Below are positions 1-8,506 of a stretch of 64,000 nt of DNA, in pieces. The stretch covers positions 2,542,001-2,606,000 of the forward strand of contig NZ_CP071848.1 in assembly GCF_023716565.1 (NCBI RefSeq), read 5' to 3'. This DNA is from Vibrio sp. SCSIO 43136. Lineage in GTDB: Bacteria > Pseudomonadota > Gammaproteobacteria > Enterobacterales > Vibrionaceae. Under the pieces are notes generated by a model, which saw nothing but the letters and a program-made list of their open reading frames with translations, did no database searches and was not told where the DNA came from. Each line of letters begins with the position of its first letter. The first letter of the stretch is position 1. A program made the translations under genes and the position numbers.

Positions 1-360
1 TTCATTACTCATGACTTATCACTGATGGTCGAATTCTCAGATCGCATCGGCATTATGTATTCGGGTGAATTAATTGAAGTCGCACCGTCAAAAGAGATTT
101 TGGATAACCCATACCATCCGTATACCCGTGGTCTAGGAAGCTCTTTCCCACCACTGACAGGGCCAAAAACTAAACTCGAAGGTATCCCAGGCAATCCATT
201 GAACTTGTTAGAGATACCTCAAGGATGTCGTTTCCAAGCACGCTGTGACCGTGTACACGAAGCCTGTCGCACTCAAGCAACAGCACTAAGAACTATTGAA
301 ACGAATCGACTATCCAACTGCCACCTATACGGTGAGCCTATCGCTCAGGTCAGGGCTTAA
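1..360 (+). CDS. Oligopeptide/chitooligosaccharide ABC transporter ATP-binding protein (DppD type), 3' part
   Basis: C-terminal about 119 residues of an ABC ATPase whose start lies before the window; the frame is open from base 1. The first residues (FITHDLSL) are the H-loop region after Walker B. The rest is the Opp/Dpp-type C-terminal extension with PYTRGL and a four-Cys cluster (CRFQARC...C...C) near the end. It is followed after 39 bp by the partner ATPase and then by chitin-sugar enzymes. By family and synteny with the Vibrio chb operon, it powers inner-membrane import of (GlcNAc)n or GlcN oligosaccharides rather than peptides. The substrate is inferred from context only. Confidence 0.88.
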   Translation, partial: FITHDLSLMVEFSDRIGIMYSGELIEVAPSKEILDNPYHPYTRGLGSSFPPLTGPKTKLEGIPGNPLNLLEIPQGCRFQARCDRVHEACRTQATALRTIETNRLSNCHLYGEPIAQVRA

Positions 361-369
361 ACCCTGACC
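348..369 (+). other. Intercistronic stem-loop between the two transporter ATPase genes
   Basis: Perfect 8-bp stem GGTCAGGG / CCCTGACC with a 6-nt loop that contains the stop codon of the first ATPase. There is no T-run, so it is not a Rho-independent terminator. It is more likely an mRNA-processing or stability element. Weak outer pairing (GCTCA / TGAGC) may extend it. Confidence 0.5.
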
Positions 370-399
370 GCTAGCACTGAGCAACTGGAGACAATAATT

Positions 400-1395
400 A
401 TGAGCAATAAATTTGGCGAACTACTGGTCGAAGGCAAAAACCTAGTAAAAGACTTCCCAATTACCAGTAATGCCCTTCAACAACCAATGATGCGAGCGAT
501 CAACGACGTATCATTCAAAATGTACAAAAGCCGCGGGCTATCGGTGGTCGGCGAGTCCGGCAGTGGTAAGTCGACGACGGCGAAAATGATAGCCAAAATG
601 TATGCGCCAACAGGCGGCACCATCGAATACAAAGGGCGTGATATTCAATCGATCACCAGCCGTAAAGATACTATGCACTACCGTGAAGGCGTGCAGATGG
701 TGTGGCAAGACCCGTTTGGTTCACTCAACCCGACACACAATATTTTCCACCATATTGCGCGACCGCTACTGATCCACAAGAAGGTAGACCCGCGTAACAA
801 AAAAGAACTTGAAGAGCGAGTTTACGACCTGCTTGAGCAAGTTGGCTTGATCCCACCAAAAGAGACAGCTCAGAAGTTCCCCCATCAGCTGTCTGGTGGC
901 CAACGCCAACGTGTCAACTTGGCCCGTAATATCGCCGTTGGAGCAGAAGTCGTGTTAGCCGATGAGCCAACCTCGATGCTCGATGTCTCTATCCGAGCGG
1001 GTGTTCTAAACCTAATGGAAGAGATGAAATTCGAGAAAGAGATGTCCCTGCTTTACATTACTCACGATATCGCCACTGCGCGCTATATCGCCGAAGATCT
1101 TGCGGTGATGTATGTCGGACATATGGTTGAGTGGGGAGATACGGAAGAGATCATTCACGATCCTCAGCACCCATATACTCAACTGCTTGTTTCAGCGGTA
1201 CCAGACCCTAAAAAGTCTATCCATGAAAAATTAAAAGGTAACAAAGGGGAAATTCCTCTTTGGACGCCAGAGTCAGCAGGTTGTCCATTTGCTGGTCGTT
1301 GTACCCACGCCTCCGATAAGTGTCGTGAACAACTACCAGGCGTGACTCAGCTCTCTGATAACCACTTTGTTCGTTGCTACCTATACGAAAACTGA
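400..1395 (+). CDS. Oligopeptide/chitooligosaccharide ABC transporter ATP-binding protein (DppF type)
   Basis: Complete 331-residue ABC ATPase. Walker A is GESGSGKST (about residue 51), the signature is LSGGQRQR, and Walker B is VVLADEPTSMLD followed by the THD H-loop. The C-terminal oligopeptide-type domain has the Cys cluster CPFAGRC...C. ATG is preceded by CTGGAG. It pairs with the upstream ATPase as the heterodimeric motor of an Opp/Dpp-family importer. All following genes degrade amino-sugar oligosaccharides, so the cargo is probably chitobiose or other chitin oligosaccharides, as for the equivalent Vibrio cholerae operon. Family assignment is certain; substrate is inferred. Confidence 0.93.
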   Translation: MSNKFGELLVEGKNLVKDFPITSNALQQPMMRAINDVSFKMYKSRGLSVVGESGSGKSTTAKMIAKMYAPTGGTIEYKGRDIQSITSRKDTMHYREGVQMVWQDPFGSLNPTHNIFHHIARPLLIHKKVDPRNKKELEERVYDLLEQVGLIPPKETAQKFPHQLSGGQRQRVNLARNIAVGAEVVLADEPTSMLDVSIRAGVLNLMEEMKFEKEMSLLYITHDIATARYIAEDLAVMYVGHMVEWGDTEEIIHDPQHPYTQLLVSAVPDPKKSIHEKLKGNKGEIPLWTPESAGCPFAGRCTHASDKCREQLPGVTQLSDNHFVRCYLYEN

Positions 1396-1427
1396 TCGCC
1401 TCACGGCGATTATTGAAGGAATAATTG

Positions 1428-3149
1428 ATGCAAATCCTAACTAATCACATCGGCTATGAAGTAGACGGCAGCAAGCAGGCTGTTTTGCTGATGGGGGCAC
1501 AATCAAGTTCACTGAGTAATGTGGAAGTGGTCTGCGCCCAAAGTCATACAGTTCAGGCAAGCATAAGTGCAAGTCCAGCGATGCGTGTAGCTCGCTGGCA
1601 CCATGGCTACTTTTGTACTGTCGATTTTTCGCATCTCGACAAATGTGGTCACTACTATTTAAAGCTTGAAGACATCCAATCACACGTTTTTGAGATTGGC
1701 CAAGGTGTGGCCATGCAGCACTGTTTTTCCGATCTGCTGCACTATTTTAAATCTCAACGTTGTAGCGGTGTTTTTGACCGTCAAGACCAGCAAGCCCCGA
1801 TCGTTGGCAGCTCAAAAGTTGTCGACGTCCACGGTGGCTGGTATGACGCATCAGGCGACGTAAGTAAGTACTTAAGTCACCTTTCCTACAGCAATTTTTT
1901 TAACCCTCAGCAAACCCCTATGGTGGTTTGGAATATGTTGAAAGGTCTGGAGTTATTGGAGGAGCGCTCCGACTTCGCAGCATTTTCTCAGGTTCGACTA
2001 ATCGAAGAGGCACTATTTGGTGCAGATTTTTTAGTGCGTATGCAAAGCCCTGAGGGTTTCTTTTACATGACCGTCTTTGACCAATGGAGCAAAGACACTA
2101 AGCAACGGGAGATCTGTGCTTACGAAACGCAACAAGGCAATAAAACTGACGCCTATCAAGCTGCGTTTCGTCAAGGAGGAGGCATTGCCATTGCGGCACT
2201 CGCAAAAACAGCAAGCCTAAGCACACACGGCGACTTTTCAAATGCGCACTACCTAGAGTGCGCAGAACGTGGCTACTGGCATCTAATAGAGCACAACTCA
2301 AACTACCTAGATGATGGCAGAGAAAACATCATCGATGAGTATTGTGCGCTACTTGCTGCGGTTGAGCTCTACCGTGCCACCAGCGATATGCGTTACCTAG
2401 AGCAGTCGCGAGAATGGGCACTGCGTTTGGGGGCACGCCAGCAGAGCGATAGTCAGATCGATAATTTCTGGTCAGCGACCGATAATGGTGAGCGTCCATA
2501 CTTTCACGCCGCAGAAGCTGGGCTTCCAGTGATCAGTTTATGTGAATATCTAGACATAGAAACAGACTTGCTATATCAGCAGCGTGTACAAGAAATCGTT
2601 GAGAATGCGGTCAATTTTGAGCTCGACATCAGTGCCAAAGTCGCCAACCCATTTGGCTACCCTCGCCAATACGTAAAACCAGTCGACTCTGCGAAACACG
2701 ATGCCTTTTTTGTCGCCCACAACAACGAAACTGGATACTGGTGGCAAGGTGAAAACGCCCGTATTGCATCGCTGGCAAGCATGGTTTGGCTTGCACTGCC
2801 ATGGCTGAGTAAGCCCGCAGCTCAACGCGGACTCAATTATGCACAGCACTGCCTAAACTGGATTCTCGGCTTAAACCCATACGATATGTGCATGATCGAT
2901 GGCAAAGGGCATAACAACCCGGATTACCTACCACAACTTGGCTTCTTCAATGCCAAAGGTGGGGTGTGTAATGGCATTACTTCTGGTTTCGATGACGAGC
3001 AAGATATTGCCTTTAACCCACCAAAACAAAAAGATGACATGCTGCAAAACTGGCGCTGGGGTGAACAGTGGATCCCACATGGCGCATGGCTTTTGCTCGC
3101 AGTAGCGAGTCAGTTTAGTCACACCACTGAAGAGGAGTCAGCATCATGA
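1428..3149 (+). CDS. Glycoside hydrolase family 9 protein, probable exo-beta-D-glucosaminidase
   Basis: 573 residues. An N-terminal Ig-like cellulase domain (about 1-90) precedes a GH9 (alpha/alpha)6 barrel. The GGWYDASGD motif gives the expected catalytic pair Asp140/Asp144, and Glu546 in WRWGEQW is a candidate general acid. I placed the start at ATG 1428, 7 bp after GAAGGA, rather than the TTG one codon upstream. No signal peptide is visible, so the enzyme is cytoplasmic and acts on imported sugars. Vibrionaceae GH9 enzymes in this position are known as exo-glucosaminidases acting on chitosan oligosaccharides, despite the old label endoglucanase-related. The next gene, a glucosamine kinase, fits GlcN release. 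The stop overlaps the next start (ATGA). Confidence 0.85.
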   Translation: MQILTNHIGYEVDGSKQAVLLMGAQSSSLSNVEVVCAQSHTVQASISASPAMRVARWHHGYFCTVDFSHLDKCGHYYLKLEDIQSHVFEIGQGVAMQHCFSDLLHYFKSQRCSGVFDRQDQQAPIVGSSKVVDVHGGWYDASGDVSKYLSHLSYSNFFNPQQTPMVVWNMLKGLELLEERSDFAAFSQVRLIEEALFGADFLVRMQSPEGFFYMTVFDQWSKDTKQREICAYETQQGNKTDAYQAAFRQGGGIAIAALAKTASLSTHGDFSNAHYLECAERGYWHLIEHNSNYLDDGRENIIDEYCALLAAVELYRATSDMRYLEQSREWALRLGARQQSDSQIDNFWSATDNGERPYFHAAEAGLPVISLCEYLDIETDLLYQQRVQEIVENAVNFELDISAKVANPFGYPRQYVKPVDSAKHDAFFVAHNNETGYWWQGENARIASLASMVWLALPWLSKPAAQRGLNYAQHCLNWILGLNPYDMCMIDGKGHNNPDYLPQLGFFNAKGGVCNGITSGFDDEQDIAFNPPKQKDDMLQNWRWGEQWIPHGAWLLLAVASQFSHTTEEESAS

Positions 3150-4027
3150 CATGGTTAGTTGGAATTGACGGCGGTGGCACCTCTTGCCGCGCCCGAATTA
3201 AAAACATCCAAGGTGAAGTCCTAGCTGAAGCCAAAACAGGCAGTGCCAACATCTTGCTTGGGACCGATGTGGCGTTGCAGTCCATTATCGAGGCCGTGAC
3301 ACTTGCAGCAACGCAAGCCGGACTAAGCGGTGATGATTTATCCGCAATGCATCTGGGCCTTGCGCTGGCGGGCGCAGAACAACAGTCCGCTTGGCAAGAC
3401 TTTATGAAAGCCTCGCACCCTTTTGCGTCCATGGTACTCAATACTGATGCCTATGGTGCATGTCTCGGTGCTCACCAAGGTGAAAACGGCGCCATTATGA
3501 TCGCAGGAACAGGTTCTTGTGGCATTTATCTACAAGATGGCCAGCAGCAGGTGGTTGGTGGTCGAGAGTTCCCGATTTCAGATCAAGGCGGCGGCGCTGT
3601 CATGGGGCTACACCTTATCCAGCAAGTTTTACTCGCCAATGACGGTATCGTTGAAAAAACTGCACTTGCCGAAAACGTGCTTGAACATTTCAAACACGAT
3701 ATCGATGCCATCGTGGACTGGTCTAAAACTGCAAGGCCTTGTGACTATGGTCAATTTAGCCCGGCCATCTTTGAACACGCTGCATTAGGAGACAGCCTCG
3801 CAATCAAACTGCTTAAGCAGACTGCCGCCGATATCGAAATGTACCTGACAGCACTTAACCAACGAGGGGCTACTCGGATTGCCTTGATGGGTAGCATCGG
3901 TGAGCGCATTGTCGAGTGGCTGGCCCCGCCTGTCCGTCAATGGTTGGTCGAACCTCATGCCGATGCCATCGAAGGCGCACTCATGATGGCCAATCAACCC
4001 CAGCACAACTTGTACTCGGTACAATAG
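3146..4027 (+). CDS. gspK: Glucosamine kinase, BadF/BadG/BcrA/BcrD ATPase family
   Basis: 293-residue ASKHA-fold sugar kinase. The phosphate-1 loop is GIDGGGTSCRA at residues 5-15, a second nucleotide loop reads IAGTGSCG, and a C-terminal adenosine motif reads ALMGSIG. It would phosphorylate cytoplasmic GlcN (or GlcNAc) with ATP to the 6-phosphate. The family and locus match the glucosamine-specific kinase of Vibrio. Its ATG overlaps the GH9 stop codon by 4 bp, indicating translational coupling with the enzyme that makes its substrate. Specificity for GlcN versus GlcNAc cannot be read from the sequence. Confidence 0.88.
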   Translation: MTWLVGIDGGGTSCRARIKNIQGEVLAEAKTGSANILLGTDVALQSIIEAVTLAATQAGLSGDDLSAMHLGLALAGAEQQSAWQDFMKASHPFASMVLNTDAYGACLGAHQGENGAIMIAGTGSCGIYLQDGQQQVVGGREFPISDQGGGAVMGLHLIQQVLLANDGIVEKTALAENVLEHFKHDIDAIVDWSKTARPCDYGQFSPAIFEHAALGDSLAIKLLKQTAADIEMYLTALNQRGATRIALMGSIGERIVEWLAPPVRQWLVEPHADAIEGALMMANQPQHNLYSVQ

Positions 4028-4036
4028 GAGTTATCG

Positions 4037-5944
4037 ATGAAATATCGTGTTGATCTTGTTGTATTGTCAGAAGTCGATCGTGTTGCACGCTTTGGCTTAA
4101 CCCTGCATAACTTAAGCGACCAACCGCTGAATGATTGGCAGCTCCATTTTGCCGTAGATCGATTTATTCAACCAACGTCTCTGACACAAGGAAAAATACA
4201 TCAGGTGGGGAGCTACTGCCTGCTCTCCCCTGATCCCCTTACACCACTGCCGGCTAATCATCACTTCTACGTGGAGTTTGAGATCTTTACCGCACCATTT
4301 CGCTTTCTCAGCGACGGTATCGACGATGCCTTTTTGCAAGCCGATGGTGAGCGTTACGAAGTGGACATTACGCCGATTGTACTCGCAAGCCCTTATGCTG
4401 AAAGAGAAAGTGTTCCAGATGTTGCGCCAGCAGAACTTGCCATCATTCCAAAACCTGCCGAGCTCAAACGCACTGATGGCTACTTCGATTTCGCCCAAGT
4501 AACCTCGGTAGAGACCGACACCGATTTAGCATTAAAAGCCTGTCACTGGTTAAGCTCTGAGCTTAACCAGTACACCGACGCAAATCTTGAGCTCGCGACT
4601 CGAGGAGAAATCGAATTTGCGCACAACCCGACGTTTGACATTAGCGAATACCGACTTTGCATCACCTCACAAGGCGTAAAGCTCGAAGCGGGCTCCAGTG
4701 AAGGCTTTTTGCACGCAGCTGCGACACTGCTTCAAATCATCTCAGGCCAACAAGTGAGCTTATTGCTGCCTTGCGTCAATGTTCACGATAAGCCTCAATA
4801 CCGCTACCGTGGCATGATGCTCGATTGTGCAAGGCACTTCCATAGTGTTGAGCAAGTGAAACAACTGATCAACCAACTGGCTCAGTACAAGTTTAACCAC
4901 TTCCATTGGCACCTTACTGATGATGAAGGTTGGCGCATTGAAATCAAGTCATTGCCGCAGCTCACCCAAGTCGGGGCATGGCGTGGTGTAGGTGAAGCAC
5001 TATCACCACAATATAGTCACTTGAATCAGCGCTATGGCGGCTACTACACCCAAGAAGAAGTCAAAGATGTCATTGCTTATGCGAAAGCACGAGGGATCAC
5101 GGTTATTGCCGAAATCGATATTCCGGGTCATTGCCGTGCTGCCATTAAAGCACTACCAGAACTTTTGGTTGATGCTGAAGACCGCTCCGATTACCGCAGC
5201 ATCCAGTATTACAACGACAATATCCTTAACCCAGCACTAGAAGGGACTTACACCTTCCTCGACAAAGTGCTTGAAGAAGTAGCGGCGCTTTTCCCAGCAC
5301 CTTACTTACACATTGGTGCCGATGAGGTACCAGAGGGTGTTTGGGTCGATAGCCCAAAATGCCAAGCCATGATGGAGAAGCACGGCTATACCGACCCTAA
5401 AGAGTTACAAGGCCATTTGCTGCGTTATGCAGAGCGCAAACTGAAGCAGCTAGGTAAACGTATGTTGGGCTGGGAAGAGGCTCAACATGGCAATAAGGTC
5501 AGCAAAGATACTGTGATTTACTCTTGGCTGAGCGAAAAAGCCGCCCTCGAGTGCGCTAAAAATGGCTTTGATGTGGTGCTTCAACCGGGGCAAACCACCT
5601 ATCTCGACATGACCCAAGATTTTGCGCCAGAAGAGCCAGGGGTGGATTGGGCCAACCCACTGCCACTCGAAGCGACTTATCACTATCAACCATTGCAAGA
5701 GATCGCTGATAACGACCCAATCCGCAACCGGATCTGGGGAGTTCAATGCGCTTTATGGTGTGAACTTATTCACGACCAACAACGATTTGAATACATGGTT
5801 AACCCAAGATTATCCGCCATTGCAGAGGTGTGCTGGACAACAAAAGACAATAAAGACTGGCTTGATTACTTATCAAGATTAAAGAGTCACTTATCTCATT
5901 TACAACGCCAAGGCATTGGTTTTAGAAGCCCATGGGCTAAATAG
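4037..5944 (+). CDS. Beta-N-acetylhexosaminidase, glycoside hydrolase family 20
   Basis: 635 residues without a signal peptide. An N-terminal beta-sandwich (about 1-120) is followed by a GH20b-type domain (about 130-245) and a TIM barrel starting near residue 255 (RGMMLDCARHF). The substrate-assisted catalytic pair is Asp429-Glu430 in HIGADEVPEG; HFHWHLTDDEGWR and the C-terminal tryptophans that wall the -1 pocket are present. It hydrolyses terminal GlcNAc from imported chitin oligosaccharides. The gap to the kinase gene is 9 bp with a GGAGTT ribosome site. It offers a hydrolytic route parallel to the phosphorolytic enzyme that follows. Confidence 0.95.
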   Translation: MKYRVDLVVLSEVDRVARFGLTLHNLSDQPLNDWQLHFAVDRFIQPTSLTQGKIHQVGSYCLLSPDPLTPLPANHHFYVEFEIFTAPFRFLSDGIDDAFLQADGERYEVDITPIVLASPYAERESVPDVAPAELAIIPKPAELKRTDGYFDFAQVTSVETDTDLALKACHWLSSELNQYTDANLELATRGEIEFAHNPTFDISEYRLCITSQGVKLEAGSSEGFLHAAATLLQIISGQQVSLLLPCVNVHDKPQYRYRGMMLDCARHFHSVEQVKQLINQLAQYKFNHFHWHLTDDEGWRIEIKSLPQLTQVGAWRGVGEALSPQYSHLNQRYGGYYTQEEVKDVIAYAKARGITVIAEIDIPGHCRAAIKALPELLVDAEDRSDYRSIQYYNDNILNPALEGTYTFLDKVLEEVAALFPAPYLHIGADEVPEGVWVDSPKCQAMMEKHGYTDPKELQGHLLRYAERKLKQLGKRMLGWEEAQHGNKVSKDTVIYSWLSEKAALECAKNGFDVVLQPGQTTYLDMTQDFAPEEPGVDWANPLPLEATYHYQPLQEIADNDPIRNRIWGVQCALWCELIHDQQRFEYMVNPRLSAIAEVCWTTKDNKDWLDYLSRLKSHLSHLQRQGIGFRSPWAK

Positions 5945-6022
5945 CTTTTTGGAAATATAGATTTAGTTTTTACAGGGCGCAGCGGCCAAGCAATATCGCC
6001 CCAGAAGAAAGGAATAACAGCA

Positions 6023-8428
6023 ATGAAATACGGCTATTTCGACAACGACAATCGAGAATACGTCATCACTCGACCAGATGTGCCAGCGCCATGGACCAAC
6101 TACCTAGGCACTGAGAAGTTCTGTACCGTCATCTCGCAAAATGCGGGTGGCTACTCGTTTTACAACTCTCCTGAATACAACCGTGTAACTAAGTTCCGCC
6201 CGAACGCAAGCTTTGACCGCCCGGGGCACTATGTGTACCTAAGAGACGATCAAACGGGTGATTACTGGTCTATTTCATGGCAGCCAGTGGCAAAGTCTCT
6301 TGATGAAGCCAGCTACGAAGTTCGCCATGGCCTGTCTTACTCCAAATTTAAGTGTGATTACAACGGCATTGAAGCAACCAAAACCCTGTTTGTGCCGAAA
6401 GGGGAAGATGCAGAAGTGTGGGATGTGGTAATTAAAAACACCTCTGACACTGCACGCACCATTAGTGCTTTCTCGTTTGTCGAGTTTTCCTTTAGCCATA
6501 TCGCCTCAGACAACCAAAACCATCAAATGTCACTGTACTCAGCAGGTACCGAGTACAAAGATGGTGTGCTGGAGTATGACCTATACTACAACACCGATGA
6601 TTTTGAAGGTTTTTACTACTTAGCATCCACCTTTAACCCAGATTCTTACGATGGCCAACGTGACAACTTCCTCGGTCTTTACCGTGATGAAGCCAACCCA
6701 ATTGCGGTCGAAAAAGGTCAATGTTCTAACAGTGCTCAAACCTGTTACAACCACTGTGGTTCTCTGCATAAGCAGTTTGTGCTTCAACCGGGTGAAGAAG
6801 TTCGCTTTGCGTATGTACTAGGCATCGGTAAAGGCAACGGCGAGCGCTTACGCAAACACTACCAAGACCCTGCTAACGTGGATCAAGCCTTTGATCAAAT
6901 CAAACAGCACTGGGATGAGCGTTGTAGCAAGTTCCAAGTCTCTTCACCTAACGAAGGCTTGGACACCATGATCAACGCTTGGACACTTTACCAAGCAGAG
7001 ACTTGTGTGGTGTGGTCACGCTTTGCCTCTTTCATCGAAGTGGGTGGACGTACAGGCCTTGGCTACCGAGATACAGCGCAAGACGCAATATCAGTACCTC
7101 ATGCCAACCCGAGCATGACTCGCAAACGCATCATTGACCTTCTGCGTGGACAAGTAAAAGCAGGCTACGGTTTACACCTGTTTGATCCAGACTGGTTTGA
7201 CCCAGATAAGGCGGATGTAGAGCCTTCCAAGTCGCCAACCGTTGTTCCAACGCCTTCCGACGAAGATAAGATCCACGGCATCAAAGATACCTGTTCAGAC
7301 GATCATCTATGGCTAGTACCAACTATCTGTAAGTTTGTAATGGAAACAGGTGAAGAAGCGCTATTTGACGAAGTTATTCCTTACGCAGATGGTGGTGAAG
7401 CGAGCGTTTATGAACACATGAAAGCGGCGCTGGATTTCTCTGCGCAATACGTTGGTCAAACAGGGATCTGTAAGGGGCTGCGCGCCGACTGGAATGATTG
7501 CTTGAACCTTGGCGGTGGTGAATCAGCCATGGTTTCTTTCCTTCACTACTGGGCAATTGAAGAGTTTATTAGCCTAGCAAAATACCTAGGCCGAGACGCC
7601 GATGTTGAGAAGTACAGTGAAATGGCAGCCAACGTGCGTGAGGCATGTGAAGCACACCTTTGGGATGAAGAAGGCGGTTGGTACATTCGCGGCTTAACCA
7701 AAGATGGTGACAAGATTGGTACTGCGCAGCAAACCGAAGGCCGTATCCACCTTGAGTCCAACACTCTAGCGGTACTCTCTGGCGTGGCTTCACCAGAGCG
7801 TGGTGCAAGTGCAATGGACGCTGTCGATGAGAACCTATATTCCGAGTATGGCCTTCACCTAAATGCCCCATCATTTGCGACTCCAAACGATGACATTGGC
7901 TTTGTAACTCGCGTATATCAAGGCGTTAAAGAGAACGGCGCTATCTTCTCTCATCCAAACCCTTGGGCTTGGGTTGCCGAAGCGAAACTGGGCCGCGGTG
8001 ATCGTGCGATGAAATTCTACGACGCCCTAAACCCATACAACCAAAACGATATGATCGAAAAGCGTATCGCAGAACCTTACTCATACGTGCAGTTCATCAT
8101 GGGCCGAGACCACCAAGACCATGGCCGAGCTAACCACCCATGGCTAACCGGTACATCCGGATGGGCTTACTTTGCCGTCACCAACTTTATCCTTGGTGTT
8201 CGCACTGGCTTTGACGGATTGACTATCGACCCTTGTATCCCGACCGATTGGCCAGAGTTTAGCGTCACTCGTGAGTGGCGTGGTGCAACATACCAGATCA
8301 AAGTGCTCAACCCAGCGGGTGTGAGCAAAGGTGTGGCCAAAATGACACTTAACGGTGAGTTGGTTGAAGGAGCGATTGCTATCCAGCCAGAAGGCTCTAT
8401 CAACCAAGTTGAAGTCGTGCTTGGGTAA
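6023..8428 (+). CDS. chbP: N,N'-diacetylchitobiose phosphorylase (GH94)
   Basis: 801 residues, the same length as the characterised Vibrio proteolyticus enzyme. It cleaves (GlcNAc)2 with inorganic phosphate to GlcNAc-1-phosphate plus GlcNAc, saving one ATP per disaccharide. An N-terminal beta-sandwich is joined to an (alpha/alpha)6 barrel. RADWNDCLN places the general acid at Asp492, the number I recall for the V. proteolyticus enzyme. No signal peptide. The 78-bp gap before it is the longest inside this operon and carries GAAAGGAATAA. A strong terminator follows. It works with the mutase downstream, which would convert the 1-phosphate to the 6-phosphate. Confidence 0.95.
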   Translation: MKYGYFDNDNREYVITRPDVPAPWTNYLGTEKFCTVISQNAGGYSFYNSPEYNRVTKFRPNASFDRPGHYVYLRDDQTGDYWSISWQPVAKSLDEASYEVRHGLSYSKFKCDYNGIEATKTLFVPKGEDAEVWDVVIKNTSDTARTISAFSFVEFSFSHIASDNQNHQMSLYSAGTEYKDGVLEYDLYYNTDDFEGFYYLASTFNPDSYDGQRDNFLGLYRDEANPIAVEKGQCSNSAQTCYNHCGSLHKQFVLQPGEEVRFAYVLGIGKGNGERLRKHYQDPANVDQAFDQIKQHWDERCSKFQVSSPNEGLDTMINAWTLYQAETCVVWSRFASFIEVGGRTGLGYRDTAQDAISVPHANPSMTRKRIIDLLRGQVKAGYGLHLFDPDWFDPDKADVEPSKSPTVVPTPSDEDKIHGIKDTCSDDHLWLVPTICKFVMETGEEALFDEVIPYADGGEASVYEHMKAALDFSAQYVGQTGICKGLRADWNDCLNLGGGESAMVSFLHYWAIEEFISLAKYLGRDADVEKYSEMAANVREACEAHLWDEEGGWYIRGLTKDGDKIGTAQQTEGRIHLESNTLAVLSGVASPERGASAMDAVDENLYSEYGLHLNAPSFATPNDDIGFVTRVYQGVKENGAIFSHPNPWAWVAEAKLGRGDRAMKFYDALNPYNQNDMIEKRIAEPYSYVQFIMGRDHQDHGRANHPWLTGTSGWAYFAVTNFILGVRTGFDGLTIDPCIPTDWPEFSVTREWRGATYQIKVLNPAGVSKGVAKMTLNGELVEGAIAIQPEGSINQVEVVLG

Positions 8429-8436
8429 CAAGGACA

Positions 8437-8465
8437 GGCAGACCGCATTGGTGGTCTGCCTTTTT
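8437..8465 (+). terminator. Rho-independent terminator or attenuator inside the chitin operon
   Basis: Perfect 8-bp stem GGCAGACC / GGTCTGCC (8437-8444, 8453-8460), an 8-nt loop and TTTTT directly after. It lies between chbP and the mutase gene, which are 78 bp apart on the same strand, so it should reduce but perhaps not abolish mutase transcription from the operon promoter. Confidence 0.85.
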
Positions 8466-8506
8466 AGTCACTTACCTTGAGTGACTGCTTTTTGAAGGAA
8501 CTCGTT

